Notes under the pieces: model-generated
Told to the model about the DNA's origin: nothing
The model's database searches: none
The model's input: only the letters and a program-made list of their open reading frames with translations
Shown: positions 34,456 through 43,877 of the stretch, in pieces
How positions within the stretch are numbered: the first letter of the stretch is position 1
Layout of the letters: every line of letters starts with the position of its first letter
NCBI RefSeq assembly: GCF_947498825.1
Contig: NZ_CANMLV010000004.1
Coordinates: forward strand, 1-64,000
Reading direction: 5' to 3'
DNA: 64,000 nucleotides
Source: an uncultured Cedecea sp.
GTDB taxonomy: Bacteria; Pseudomonadota; Gammaproteobacteria; Enterobacterales; Enterobacteriaceae
Translations under genes and position numbers: made by a program

Positions 34456-34981
34456 ACGCGCCTCCCGTATCTTCCATGATAAAGGTATACGCCAATCCCT
34501 GCTCTTCCTGGTAACGAACCGGGCCAGTCTTAATATGGAAAACACCTGGTAACTGCTTTAAGAGTGTTTCAATTTTTTCAAGATCGTCTATTTCTGATGT
34601 ATATCCCTCTAACGTCAGCGTATTCGACTGCCAGTTCATCATTTGTAACCGGCTACTTTCTGGTAATTTATTGGCTAATTTTGTCAATATATCTTCCCAG
34701 CGTGATATTCGGTGTAGCTGTTCCTTTCCCCGATATTGCCGTTTATCCTGCAATCGCTCCCCTTGCTGTTGATGCAAAATATCTTGTAGCCTGCGCTGCT
34801 GGTTTTCCAACTCACGCTCCTGCTTTTGTACGACACCTACCCCCTGACTGAGCACAAACCACTCCACCCAAAGGCTACTTATCAGTAGCGCTATCACGGA
34901 TACCATGACACTGATACGGCAGCGTTGCCGCTGCTGACGCTGCAAGTGACGCCAGGGCAATAAATTGACGGACACTGCCAT
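34442..34981 (-). CDS. hofN: HofN, PilN-like inner-membrane protein
   Basis: 179 aa from MAVSVNLLPWR, the E. coli length; the NLLPWR motif near the N-terminus is typical of PilN/HofN and in pili binds PilM. One membrane helix at about 21-40, then a coiled coil and a C-terminal Fimbrial-assembly-type domain. Its ATG shares a base with the hofM stop (TGATG). Confidence 0.88.
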   Translation of the reverse strand: MAVSVNLLPWRHLQRQQRQRCRISVMVSVIALLISSLWVEWFVLSQGVGVVQKQERELENQQRRLQDILHQQQGERLQDKRQYRGKEQLHRISRWEDILTKLANKLPESSRLQMMNWQSNTLTLEGYTSEIDDLEKIETLLKQLPGVFHIKTGPVRYQEEQGLAYTFIMEDTGGAFVSP

Positions 34982-35793
34982 CAGCAAGCCCCTCCTAATG
35001 CCAGCCCCAGCGCAATGGTGTAGCGGCCTTTGGTTCGGGGAAGCGGAGGATATAACCGAGTGAGCAACTTCCAGACATCAAGTTCATGTACTGCAAGATC
35101 AGTGCTATTTTCGGGGCTGGTAGTACTAAAAGCGATATTTTCAGGCGTTGTATTCAGCCATCGACAAAGCGCCGTTAAATCAGGATACTGCTGCTTCTCC
35201 TGCCAGCCTGACGTTTGTGTGTTATTGCAAGCCCATAGCCAATAACCCGCCTCTTCATGAATCCGGTACTGGCAACTCTGCGGATAACATGCTGCTGGTA
35301 ATGCACAGAGTACTTTGTCACCCGGCGTTACAGCATCTGGATATAACTGCACCGAGGCAAGGCTTGTAAGAAGTGTATCGAGATCGCTCTGGCGGGAAGC
35401 CGTAACTTTCAGTTCATTACAGTGTTCAAGGTAGTCATAGCAGAGTTGTGAGGCTGGCATCTGTAATCGCCGAGCGGTGGTATAAGCAACATAATTTTCA
35501 CGTACTGCTTCACTGAGATTTTTATCCGGGATCGGTATACTTTGTTGAAAGGTACGCTCTGTCGGGAAACTCACGCTGAGTCGAAAGCGATGTGGTAGCT
35601 GTTTACGCCAGACATCCAGTATCTCTAGCAATACCGCTGGTTGTGATAAGATATCATCAACAGAAACCAGCGACGGGAATGGCAAATTCCACCACTGCCG
35701 CAATTGCCAGCCTTGCCGATGCTTCTGTACGGCAACAGCACGTACTCCTTCCGTTTGTATATCCAAACCAATTTGCCAGCCAGAAAATATCAT
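34981..35793 (-). CDS. hofM: HofM, PilM-like protein
   Basis: 270-aa cytoplasmic protein at the head of hofMNOPQ, with an N-terminal actin-like start (WQIGLDIQTEGVRAVAV) as in PilM. Conserved FPTERTFQQSIP and YDYLEH segments. In type IV pilus systems PilM recruits PilN from the cytoplasm. Divergent from mrcA with about 140 nt between, as in E. coli. Confidence 0.88.
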   Translation of the reverse strand: MIFSGWQIGLDIQTEGVRAVAVQKHRQGWQLRQWWNLPFPSLVSVDDILSQPAVLLEILDVWRKQLPHRFRLSVSFPTERTFQQSIPIPDKNLSEAVRENYVAYTTARRLQMPASQLCYDYLEHCNELKVTASRQSDLDTLLTSLASVQLYPDAVTPGDKVLCALPAACYPQSCQYRIHEEAGYWLWACNNTQTSGWQEKQQYPDLTALCRWLNTTPENIAFSTTSPENSTDLAVHELDVWKLLTRLYPPLPRTKGRYTIALGLALGGAC

Positions 35794-35934
35794 GCGCGAT
35801 CTCCTTATTCTTCCGCATGTCAGTTCGCAATCAACCTGAAAACATCACGGGTATATCAAAGCGTCTGGCTTGTCTTTATACTACCGGGCTGGTGTTTATA
35901 AACTACCCAATTGAAACCGAATGAGAGTCTTAAG

Positions 35935-38481
35935 GTGAAGTTCGTAAAGTATTTATTCATCCTTGCAATCTGTTGCATACTTCTTGGTGTGGCCTCGCTA
36001 TACGGCTTATACAGATATATTGAGCCGCAATTGCCTGACGTTGCGACATTAAAAGATGTACGCTTGCAGACACCCATGCAGGTTTACAGTGCCGACGGGG
36101 AGCTTATCGCCCAGTACGGTGAGAAACGTCGTATTCCTTTAACACTGGATCAAATTCCTCCGGTCATGATCCATGCTTTCGTTGCCACCGAAGATAGCCG
36201 TTTTTACGAGCATCATGGGGTTGATCCTATTGGTATTTTCCGTGCAGCAAGCGTTGCACTGTTCTCTGGCCACGCTTCTCAAGGCGCCAGCACCATAACC
36301 CAACAGCTTGCACGTAACTTCTTCCTGAGCCCGGAAAAAACACTCATGCGTAAAATCAAAGAGGTTTTCCTCGCGATACGCATTGAGCAGTTACTGACGA
36401 AAGATGAAATTCTTAATCTGTATCTCAATAAAATTTATCTTGGTTATCGCGCCTATGGTGTCGGCGCTGCTGCTCAGGTTTACTTTGGTAAGAATGTCAA
36501 TGAGCTGACGCTGAATGAAATGGCGATGATCGCCGGGCTTCCTAAAGCGCCTTCTACGTTTAACCCAATCTACTCACTTGAACGTGCGACAGCACGTCGT
36601 AACGTTGTATTGTCGCGTATGCTCAGTGAAGGCTATATCACTAACGCACAGTATGATGAAGCGCGTAGCCAGACTATTAAAGCCTATTATCACGCGCCGG
36701 AAATTGCGTTTTCAGCCCCCTATCTGTCAGAGTTAGTTCGTCAGGATATGCTGAACCGCTATGGTGAAAATGCTTACGAGGATGGCTATAAGGTTTACAC
36801 CACTATCAGCCGAAACATTCAGCTCGGTGCTGAACAGGCCCTGCGTAATAACGTCATTGCCTACGATATGCGCCACGGCTATCGCGGGCCTTCGCAAGTA
36901 CTCTGGAAGGCCGGAGAAAATACCTGGGATACACAGCAAATCCTCGATACGCTGAAAAAAATATCCCGCTATGGTCCGTTCCAGCCTGCCGTCGTCATCG
37001 CTACCCAAGCCACTGAAGCCACAGCAGTGATGGCCAACGGACAGAACATTACTTTACCAATGGAAGGGATGCGCTGGGCACGTCCTTATCGATCAGATAC
37101 CGCGCAGGGTGCGACTCCACGCAACGTTACTGAAGTGGTTCAGGCAGGTCAGCAGATTTGGGTACGCCAGGTTAATAATATCTGGTGGTTAGGACAGTTA
37201 CCGGACGTCAACTCAGCGTTAGTCTCGCTGAATCCGACAGATGGAGCGGTGCTGGCGTTAGTGGGTGGGTTTGATTTTAATCTGAGTAAATTCAACCGTG
37301 CCACACAAGCATTACGCCAGCTGGGTTCCAATATTAAGCCATTCCTGTATACCGCAGCGATGGATAAAGGCTTGACTCTGGCCAGTATCCTCAATGATGT
37401 GCCTATTTCACGCTGGGATGCAGGCGCAGGTTCTGACTGGCGACCGAAAAACTCACCCGCTAAATATTCCGGCCCTATCCGTTTGCGTCAGGGGCTTGGG
37501 CAGTCGAAAAACGTGGTGATGGTTCGCGCCATGCGCGCCATGGGCGTCGACTATGCCGCCAATTACTTGCAGCGTTTCGGCTTCCCGGAAAAGAATATCT
37601 CCCGAACCGAATCCCTGGCTCTGGGAGCCGCTGAATTTACACCACTACAGGTCGCACGAGGTTACTCGGTAATGGCAAATGGTGGCTTCCTGGTAACGCC
37701 GTATTATCTGTCCAAAATTGTTAATGACAATGGTCAGACACTGTTTGAAGCCCAGCCCAAAGTCGCTTGTCCGGAATGCTCACTCCCTGTTATTTATGGT
37801 GATATTCCAAAATCAGACATGTTGAATAATCAGAATATTGAAGATGTCGCAACGTCCCAGACGGCGCAGAATCTCCCGGTGCCAACACCTGAGCTGGAAC
37901 CGGTCACCACGGATAAATCAGTTCTTGAATCAGAGTATGCGCCACATGTGATAAGTACCCCGCTGGCATTTTTGATTAAAAGTGCGCTGAACAGTAATAT
38001 TTATGGCGAACCAGGCTGGCAGGGCACTGGCTGGCGCGCGGGTCGTGACTTGAAGCGTCGTGATATTGGCGGAAAAACCGGGACAACCAACAGCTCTAAA
38101 GACGCCTGGTTCTCAGGTTTTGGTGCCAATGTTGTCACTTCTGTCTGGATAGGCTTTGATGACCATCGTCGTGCTCTGGGACGTACCAGCGCATCCGGGG
38201 TGATTAAAGATCAAATTTCAGGCTATGAGGGAGGGGCAAAAAGCGCTCAGCCTGCCTGGGATGAGTTCATGAAAATTGCTCTGGAAGGTGTACCGGAAGT
38301 GCCATTAACGCCGCCTCCAGGGGTTGTCGCCGTCACGATTGACCGTGCTACAGGCCAGCTGTCGAACGGTGGAAGTAGTCGGGACGAATACTTTATCGAA
38401 GGTACTCAACCGACACATCAGGCGATAAGTGAAGCCGGAACAACAATTATGGATAATGGCGAAGAACGCGAGTTATTCTAA
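35935..38481 (+). CDS. mrcA: Penicillin-binding protein 1A
   Basis: Bifunctional class A PBP, polymerising and cross-linking peptidoglycan at the inner membrane. The GTG start (VKFVKYLFIL) gives 848 aa, matching E. coli (850); a TTG eight codons earlier is unlikely. Membrane helix 5-27. Glycosyltransferase with catalytic Glu86 (TEDSRFYEHHG) and QGASTITQQLARN; an OB-like insert; transpeptidase with SNIKPF (SxxK, near residue 465), SKN and KTGTT. Ends EERELF. Confidence 0.98.
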   Translation: MKFVKYLFILAICCILLGVASLYGLYRYIEPQLPDVATLKDVRLQTPMQVYSADGELIAQYGEKRRIPLTLDQIPPVMIHAFVATEDSRFYEHHGVDPIGIFRAASVALFSGHASQGASTITQQLARNFFLSPEKTLMRKIKEVFLAIRIEQLLTKDEILNLYLNKIYLGYRAYGVGAAAQVYFGKNVNELTLNEMAMIAGLPKAPSTFNPIYSLERATARRNVVLSRMLSEGYITNAQYDEARSQTIKAYYHAPEIAFSAPYLSELVRQDMLNRYGENAYEDGYKVYTTISRNIQLGAEQALRNNVIAYDMRHGYRGPSQVLWKAGENTWDTQQILDTLKKISRYGPFQPAVVIATQATEATAVMANGQNITLPMEGMRWARPYRSDTAQGATPRNVTEVVQAGQQIWVRQVNNIWWLGQLPDVNSALVSLNPTDGAVLALVGGFDFNLSKFNRATQALRQLGSNIKPFLYTAAMDKGLTLASILNDVPISRWDAGAGSDWRPKNSPAKYSGPIRLRQGLGQSKNVVMVRAMRAMGVDYAANYLQRFGFPEKNISRTESLALGAAEFTPLQVARGYSVMANGGFLVTPYYLSKIVNDNGQTLFEAQPKVACPECSLPVIYGDIPKSDMLNNQNIEDVATSQTAQNLPVPTPELEPVTTDKSVLESEYAPHVISTPLAFLIKSALNSNIYGEPGWQGTGWRAGRDLKRRDIGGKTGTTNSSKDAWFSGFGANVVTSVWIGFDDHRRALGRTSASGVIKDQISGYEGGAKSAQPAWDEFMKIALEGVPEVPLTPPPGVVAVTIDRATGQLSNGGSSRDEYFIEGTQPTHQAISEAGTTIMDNGEERELF

Positions 38482-38489
38482 GTTTCCCC

Positions 38490-38519
38490 GCATCAAGAGG
38501 CCTGATAGCCTCTTGATGC
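38490..38519. terminator. Bidirectional hairpin between mrcA and nudE
   Basis: A perfect 12-bp stem GCATCAAGAGGC/GCCTCTTGATGC with a 6-nt loop between convergent stop codons. T tracts are weak in both directions. Confidence 0.65.
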
Positions 38520-38524
38520 CCGGA

Positions 38525-39085
38525 CTAGAGGCGTCCTTGCTCTTTTAACCATTCCCGAAGCAAAAACAAAGCACTGACATTGCGTGCTTCAGTGAAGTCT
38601 TGTTCATTGAGCAGTGCCATCAGATTGGCGAGTGGCCAGCGAACTTGCGGAAGTTCTTCGGGTTCATCTCCTTCGAGAGATTCTTCGTATAAGCCTTCGG
38701 CAATCACAATATTCATTTTGCTTGAAAAATAGGACGGAGCCATTCCCAGCCGGGTAATAAAAGTCAGCTCCTGAGCACCAAAACCGACTTCTTCTTTTAG
38801 CTCACGGTTTGCGGCTTCAATAACGGATTCACCTTCGTCGATGAGCCCTTTCGGAAAGCCAAGTTCATAAGACTCAGTCCCGACAGCATATTCACGGATC
38901 AGGATGATATGATCATCGACAACAGGGACTATCAGTACGGCTTCCCGGGTACTCGGTTTCATGCGTTCATAAACCCGATGCACACCATTACTGAATTCCA
39001 GGTCTACCGTTTCAATGGTAAACAGCCGCGAACGCGCCACAGTTTCTACCTGTAAAATTGTCGGTTTTTTTAGTATTTTGCTCAT
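38525..39085 (-). CDS. nudE: ADP compounds hydrolase NudE
   Basis: Nudix hydrolase acting on ADP-ribose, Ap3A and NADH-type compounds. 186 aa from MSKILKKPTILQVETVARS, the E. coli length; 23 further codons upstream are open but not homologous. The Nudix box is complete: GLIDEGESVIEAANRELKEE (G-x5-E-x7-REUxEE) at about residues 96-118. Divergent from igaA. Confidence 0.96.
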   Translation of the reverse strand: MSKILKKPTILQVETVARSRLFTIETVDLEFSNGVHRVYERMKPSTREAVLIVPVVDDHIILIREYAVGTESYELGFPKGLIDEGESVIEAANRELKEEVGFGAQELTFITRLGMAPSYFSSKMNIVIAEGLYEESLEGDEPEELPQVRWPLANLMALLNEQDFTEARNVSALFLLREWLKEQGRL

Positions 39086-39402
39086 GTGACTGACGTTAAC
39101 AGTGGAACAGTTAAGTGATTGTGCGATATGCCGTATACTTTGCGCAACGCACATATTTATTATTTACATTCTGATCGTTAGCTCATAGTACAGGAGCATG
39201 TGAGTATCACAATGTCAAGATTACGATAAGTAAATAGGATTTAACTCATGTTTAATTCACTGTCAGTTTGCTAGCATAACGTTAGCCTAGGCGAGCTATC
39301 ACATAAGTGACTTAAAGTAAAAAGGCCCATCCGCCGATATTCACCTTAATAAGAGGTATAACTTGCTGCGATTGATGGATAAAACGACCGTTTGATGGGT
39401 AA
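39086..39402. other. nudE-igaA intergenic region
   Basis: 317 nt without a convincing gene. It must carry the two divergent promoters. Two very short frames (39200-39229 and 39248-39274) were examined and not accepted. No clear operator was recognised. Confidence 0.5.
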
Positions 39403-41538
39403 ATGATGAGTACCTCATTACTTCTATTGCTGGCGATGCTCACATGCTTCCTGATTGCTGGGGGAGTAATATGGCACACCCTGAGAAGACATGTTTATTC
39501 GCCACGCGAGCCTTCGTTTAGCGGAGCGAAAACACGCAAGCTAACGCCAGAAGAGCTTGCAACTATTGAGCAGTATCTTGAGCTATCCTCTCGCTCCCAG
39601 GATACAATAACCCCTTCGGGTGCCAGCGCCCCGCCCTCCCGACTGCAACTGAGCAGCCGGAGCCATACGGTTATCTCCCTCACCCATGCCATTACACGTT
39701 ACAGTTTCTCTGTCGACGATACGAATCAGTGGCGTTTTTACCTGGACTCAACAGAGATTCATCTGCCCCTGCTGTGGGAACAGTATATTACCAATGATAA
39801 TGATGTTGAGCTGATACTCACCGATACTTTGCCGTTGGTTATTTCTCTCAATGGCCACAGATTACAGAATTACAGTCAGGAGATATCCAAGGATATCGTA
39901 CCAGGCCATCCCCATCAGCGGGCGTTTATACGCCGGGAAGAAAGCACGCCAATCGAGTTACTCGCCACACGCCAGGAAACGCCCGAAGAGCATACTTTAA
40001 ATGCCTCGCGACAAGTGCCTGAGGCAATTCTGATTTGCATTGCCTTTATCGTTCTGGTGCTCAGCGTCCTTGGGCCTTCAATTCTCATGCCTTGGCTGGT
40101 GGGGGGGGCTCTACTGCTAATAGCGGCCAGTCTGTGGAGTATTTTCTCTCCGGTCACAACGCATCAGCTACGCGAGATACATAACTTGCGAGGTATTCCC
40201 AAACGATGGGGACTGTTTGGTGAGTCTAACCATGACCAGATAAATAATATTTCATTAGGCGTCATCGATCTTGTTTACCCCGCATACTGGCAGCCTTATA
40301 TCACTCAGGATTTGGGTCAAAAAACCAATATCGATATTTATCTCGGTGGGCATGTTGTACGCCAGGGTAATTTTCTGTCACTCCATGATGAAGTACGGTT
40401 ATTTCCACTCCAACGCTGGCTGCGCCCGTTAATTATTGCTTGTGGTTCGCTTACCGCTCTGTTGATGATGGTTATGTGGGTACCACTAGAAATGCCGTTA
40501 AAAATCAGTAGCTCTTGGTTTAGTGGTGCCAAGACTATCGAAGTATCCAGTCTCAGTGAATTAGATAAGTATACGCTTCATGTCGGGGATACACTGAAAG
40601 TCAGCGGCATCGGCTCCTGCCATATTAATACTCCGGATGACTATTCCACGCACCAGAATCCTTCTTATCTCCCTTTTGATTGTTCAAAAATCAGGTGGAA
40701 AGAATCTGCTCCTCAACCATTAGCTGATTCAGAAATGGCTCAGCAGGCGCAGGCGCTGGTCGAAGTCGTGAATTCACAAATTAATCCCACCAGCACCAAA
40801 GAAGGCTATAGAGGCGTGAATCCACAGTTGGAGGCAGCTATACAGAAATCCGACATGATATTACTCAATGATTTTTCTGGTATTGTCCAAAAAACTCAAG
40901 CGTTATGTCATGCGGAAGGAGACTGTGTCAGGCTGAAAAATGCGCTGATTAATCTGGGCAATACGAAAGACTGGAACACGCTGGTGAAACGGGTAGAAAC
41001 GGGCAAGCTCATCGGCGTAAATGTCGTATTACGTCCCGTCAGCGCTGATGCATTACATAACTTGATAATCGCTTCTACAGCGCCCTTCTTTGTTCGCGAT
41101 ATAATACGGACAGCGCAAACCCTGAATACGCCAATCGCGGGGGGGTATATTCTGATAAATGATGAGGGTCGGGATCTTGCACATACTCCTCAGCAAGCCT
41201 CTCTGTATGACTATCCGGTGCAAGAGCAGTGGAGCGAATTTATGAGTCTGGCCAAAAAATTGTCGCAGGTTCCTTTTACGGCGAAAGGCGTGATTACTAA
41301 TACTTATACCAATACGAATGGTACACAACACGTTGTTTTGCAAAATATCAACGATACCCATAGTCACTTACGCTATACCGTTATCTCATTATTACTCCTG
41401 TCTATGCTGATATGTTATGCAGTGAGCAGTATCATTGCCATTAATCGCTATCGTCGTGACCGCAGACGCCTTGCTGAAATCCAGCAATACTATGACCGTT
41501 GTTTAAAATCTTCATCGTCGTTACACCTGAAACGCTGA
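39403..41538 (+). CDS. igaA: Rcs phosphorelay repressor IgaA
   Basis: Inner-membrane protein that holds the RcsCDB phosphorelay off through RcsD; essential in strains with an intact Rcs system. 711 aa (or 710 from the second ATG at 39406, which aligns better with E. coli MST). Membrane helices near 4-24, 205-245 (two), 340-360 and 645-670. Cytoplasmic parts share RWGLFGE..INNISLG with E. coli, and the periplasmic domain has the paired cysteines (GIGSCHIN, PFDCSKI, CHAEGDC). G runs of 8 and 7 lie at 40101-40108 and 41139-41145. Confidence 0.95.
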   Translation: MMSTSLLLLLAMLTCFLIAGGVIWHTLRRHVYSPREPSFSGAKTRKLTPEELATIEQYLELSSRSQDTITPSGASAPPSRLQLSSRSHTVISLTHAITRYSFSVDDTNQWRFYLDSTEIHLPLLWEQYITNDNDVELILTDTLPLVISLNGHRLQNYSQEISKDIVPGHPHQRAFIRREESTPIELLATRQETPEEHTLNASRQVPEAILICIAFIVLVLSVLGPSILMPWLVGGALLLIAASLWSIFSPVTTHQLREIHNLRGIPKRWGLFGESNHDQINNISLGVIDLVYPAYWQPYITQDLGQKTNIDIYLGGHVVRQGNFLSLHDEVRLFPLQRWLRPLIIACGSLTALLMMVMWVPLEMPLKISSSWFSGAKTIEVSSLSELDKYTLHVGDTLKVSGIGSCHINTPDDYSTHQNPSYLPFDCSKIRWKESAPQPLADSEMAQQAQALVEVVNSQINPTSTKEGYRGVNPQLEAAIQKSDMILLNDFSGIVQKTQALCHAEGDCVRLKNALINLGNTKDWNTLVKRVETGKLIGVNVVLRPVSADALHNLIIASTAPFFVRDIIRTAQTLNTPIAGGYILINDEGRDLAHTPQQASLYDYPVQEQWSEFMSLAKKLSQVPFTAKGVITNTYTNTNGTQHVVLQNINDTHSHLRYTVISLLLLSMLICYAVSSIIAINRYRRDRRRLAEIQQYYDRCLKSSSSLHLKR

Positions 41539-41601
41539 TCCCCGTTACTTCGTTAATCTGTGCTACCTTGGTACTCTCCTTTTTTGTTGAGTCACTTATT
41601 T

Positions 41602-42282
41602 ATGCTTACTGATATTACCTGGCAGGAGGTTGATACCCTGTTGCTTGATATGGACGGAACGCTGCTGGATTTAGCTTTTGATAGCCACTTCTGGCAACAT
41701 CGGGTTCCTGAAACACTCAGTGTGCAGCGTAATATTTCACTGGCAGATGCCCACCAACTGATTGCGCAAGAATATCGCGATGTACAGCAGACATTAAACT
41801 GGTATTGCCTAGACTACTGGGCTGAGCGTTTAAAGCTCGATATTTATGGCATGATGGATGAACAAGGTCCAAAAGCGGCTCTGCGTGAAGATACACTTCC
41901 ATTTCTCAAAGCACTCAAGGCAAGCGGCAAGCGTTGTATTCTGCTTACTAACGCGCATCCTTATAATCTGGCGGTGAAGTTAAAATATACCGACCTGGCA
42001 CCACACCTTGATTTATTACTTTCAACCCATACATTTGGTTATCCGAAAGAAGATAGACGACTATGGCAAGCAGTGGTTGAACATACCGGGCTGGATGCTA
42101 GCAGAACGCTATTTATTGATGATTCAGAAGCGATTCTTGATGCAGCGAAAACCTTTGGTATCCGTTACTGCCTTGGGGTAAGTAATCCTGATTCGCATCG
42201 TGAAGAACAGGTTTTTCAGCGGCATCCTGCTGTCAGTGACTACCGTGATTTAATTCCTGCACTTGAGAACCAGGAGGCGTAG
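41602..42282 (+). CDS. yrfG: GMP/IMP nucleotidase YrfG
   Basis: HAD-family 5'-nucleotidase preferring purine monophosphates in E. coli. 226 aa from MLTDITWQEVDTLLLDMDGT; the nucleophile Asp16 and Asp18 are in DMDGT, with LLTNAHP (motif II), PKED (motif III) and FIDDSEAIL (motif IV). The open frame starts 14 codons upstream, without homology. The stop overlaps the hslR start by one base (TAGTG). Confidence 0.93.
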   Translation: MLTDITWQEVDTLLLDMDGTLLDLAFDSHFWQHRVPETLSVQRNISLADAHQLIAQEYRDVQQTLNWYCLDYWAERLKLDIYGMMDEQGPKAALREDTLPFLKALKASGKRCILLTNAHPYNLAVKLKYTDLAPHLDLLLSTHTFGYPKEDRRLWQAVVEHTGLDASRTLFIDDSEAILDAAKTFGIRYCLGVSNPDSHREEQVFQRHPAVSDYRDLIPALENQEA

Positions 42283-42683
42283 TGAAAGAAAAAACTGCTG
42301 CAGGTATCCGTCTGGATAAATGGCTCTGGGCTGCCCGAATCTATAAAACTCGAGCCCTGGCGCGAGACATGATTGAAGGTGGCAAAGTCCATTATAACGG
42401 TCAGCATACTAAACCAGGCAAACTGGTTGAACTGCAGGCTGTATTAACACTACGTCAGGGTAACGATCAACGCACGATTAAGATCCTGGCCATCACTGAC
42501 CAGCGTCGCCCGGCATCAGAAGCTACTCAGTTATATGATGAGACGCCAGAAAGCATCGAAAAGCGGGAAAAAATAGCGCTCGCGCGCAAAATGAATGCCC
42601 TGACGATGCCGCACCCGGATCGCCGTCCTGATAAAAAAGAGCGCCGTGATTTAATGAAATTTAAACACAGTGGCAATACCTAA
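42282..42683 (+). CDS. hslR: Ribosome-associated heat-shock protein Hsp15
   Basis: Binds free 50S subunits carrying a stalled nascent chain and helps recycle them. 133 aa as in E. coli. S4 RNA-binding domain at about residues 9-70 (IRLDKWLWAARIYKTRALARDMIEGGKVHYNG), then a basic C-terminal helix. GTG start with a full AGGAGG Shine-Dalgarno at 42272-42277 that lies inside yrfG. Usually heat-inducible with hslO. Confidence 0.96.
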   Translation: MKEKTAAGIRLDKWLWAARIYKTRALARDMIEGGKVHYNGQHTKPGKLVELQAVLTLRQGNDQRTIKILAITDQRRPASEATQLYDETPESIEKREKIALARKMNALTMPHPDRRPDKKERRDLMKFKHSGNT

Positions 42684-42707
42684 TTCCCATCCCTGAGAGA
42701 GATGATG

Positions 42708-43586
42708 ATGACTCAACATGACCAATTACATCGCTACCTGTTTGAAAATCACGCGGTTCGTGGCGAACTGGTAACCGTGTCTGATACCTGGCAACGGATT
42801 ATGGAAAATCACGATTATCCACAGCCGGTTAAAAATATTCTTGGTGAACTGCTGGTCGCAACCAGCCTGCTTACCGCAACCCTAAAATTTGATGGTGATA
42901 TTACGGTTCAGTTGCAGGGTGATGGCCCGATGACTCTGGCCGTGATTAATGGTAACAACAACCAACAAATGCGCGGCGTTGCCCGCGTTCAAGGTGACGT
43001 TGCTGATGATGCTTCGCTTAAAGACCTTATCGGCAATGGCTATCTTGTCATTACCATTTCACCACAAGAAGGTGAACGTTATCAGGGCGTGGTTGGGTTA
43101 GAAGGCGACACTCTGGCAGCCTGCCTGGAAGATTATTTTATGCGCTCTGAACAGCTACCTACCCGCCTGTTTATCCGTACCGGATCGGTAGAGGGTAAAG
43201 CTGCTGCCGGTGGTATGCTATTGCAGGTGTTACCTGCCCAGGATGCTCAGATTGATGACTTCAACCATCTTGCTACTTTAACCGACACAATCAAAACAGA
43301 AGAGTTACTGACGCTTCCAGCTAATGAGGTGCTGTGGCGCTTGTACCATGAAGAAGAAGTGACACTTTATGATCCACAGAATGTAGTCTTCACCTGTAGC
43401 TGTTCGCGGGAGCGCTGCGCGGCGGCTATCAGAACCCTGCCAGACGAAGAGATTGATAACATTCTGGCAGAGGATAAAGAGATTGATATGAACTGTGACT
43501 ACTGTGGTAGTCACTATGTGTTCGATGCAATGGATATTGCTGCTATTCGTAATAATGCCTCAGCGGCAGACTCTCAGATCCATTAA
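42708..43586 (+). CDS. hslO: Redox-regulated chaperone Hsp33
   Basis: Holdase chaperone activated by oxidative unfolding. 292 aa from the third of three consecutive in-frame ATGs (42702, 42705, 42708), which has the best spacing from GAGAGAG. The C-terminal zinc switch is intact: Cys230 and Cys232 (CSCSRERC) and Cys263 and Cys266 (CDYCG), matching Cys232/234/265/268 of E. coli in the longer numbering. In E. coli yhgE comes next; here pckA follows after 291 nt. Confidence 0.97.
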   Translation: MTQHDQLHRYLFENHAVRGELVTVSDTWQRIMENHDYPQPVKNILGELLVATSLLTATLKFDGDITVQLQGDGPMTLAVINGNNNQQMRGVARVQGDVADDASLKDLIGNGYLVITISPQEGERYQGVVGLEGDTLAACLEDYFMRSEQLPTRLFIRTGSVEGKAAAGGMLLQVLPAQDAQIDDFNHLATLTDTIKTEELLTLPANEVLWRLYHEEEVTLYDPQNVVFTCSCSRERCAAAIRTLPDEEIDNILAEDKEIDMNCDYCGSHYVFDAMDIAAIRNNASAADSQIH

Positions 43587-43599
43587 GCAGCCTCACCTC

Positions 43600-43625
43600 A
43601 ACCGCTTGCAGCCTGGCAAGCGGTT
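43600..43625 (+). terminator. Hairpin downstream of hslO
   Basis: A perfect 10-bp stem AACCGCTTGC/GCAAGCGGTT with loop AGCCTG, 14 nt after the hslO stop. There is little T tract, so efficiency is uncertain. Confidence 0.6.
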
Positions 43626-43739
43626 AACTTGCTCAATTACCCGATCTAGTTAGCAATAATTACGCCAGTAATTACACTGCTTTTAATTCCATTTACCATA
43701 TATTGACCCTGCTAATAATTCCAAATATCAGCATCCAAA

Positions 43740-43755
43740 ACTGATCTAAATCACT
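43740..43755 (+). promoter_or_regulatory. Candidate CRP- or FNR-like site upstream of pckA
   Basis: ACTGATCTAAATCACT is about 125 bp upstream of pckA. It matches the CRP core at 7 of 10 positions and the FNR core (CTGAT-N4-ATCAC) at 8 of 10. pckA is cAMP-CRP-activated in E. coli, which favours CRP. Confidence 0.4.
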
Positions 43756-43877
43756 TTTACAGTTTTTTTTGCTAATAATTTTTTATGGCGTCTAAGATCT
43801 ATGATGACCATCGCGGCTTCTGCCCCATAAGTACCCCTACAATATGAAGCAGAATCGATTAGCTAAGGAGTAAGGCA

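Noticed and set aside
34456-34545. Longer hofO with 30 extra N-terminal codons
   Set aside because: The extra part lies entirely inside hofN, has no homology, and a TTG with an excellent GGGAGG site follows it.
35911-35934. TTG start giving PBP1a eight extra residues
   Set aside because: The GTG at 35935 gives an N-terminus that aligns directly with E. coli PBP1a and has a GAGAG site at a normal distance.
39200-39274. Two very short frames (9 and 8 codons) between nudE and igaA as possible leader peptides
   Set aside because: The first has its Shine-Dalgarno only 3 nt from the GTG; the second has a plausible AGGA but no attenuator-like structure was found near it. Not enough to call either.
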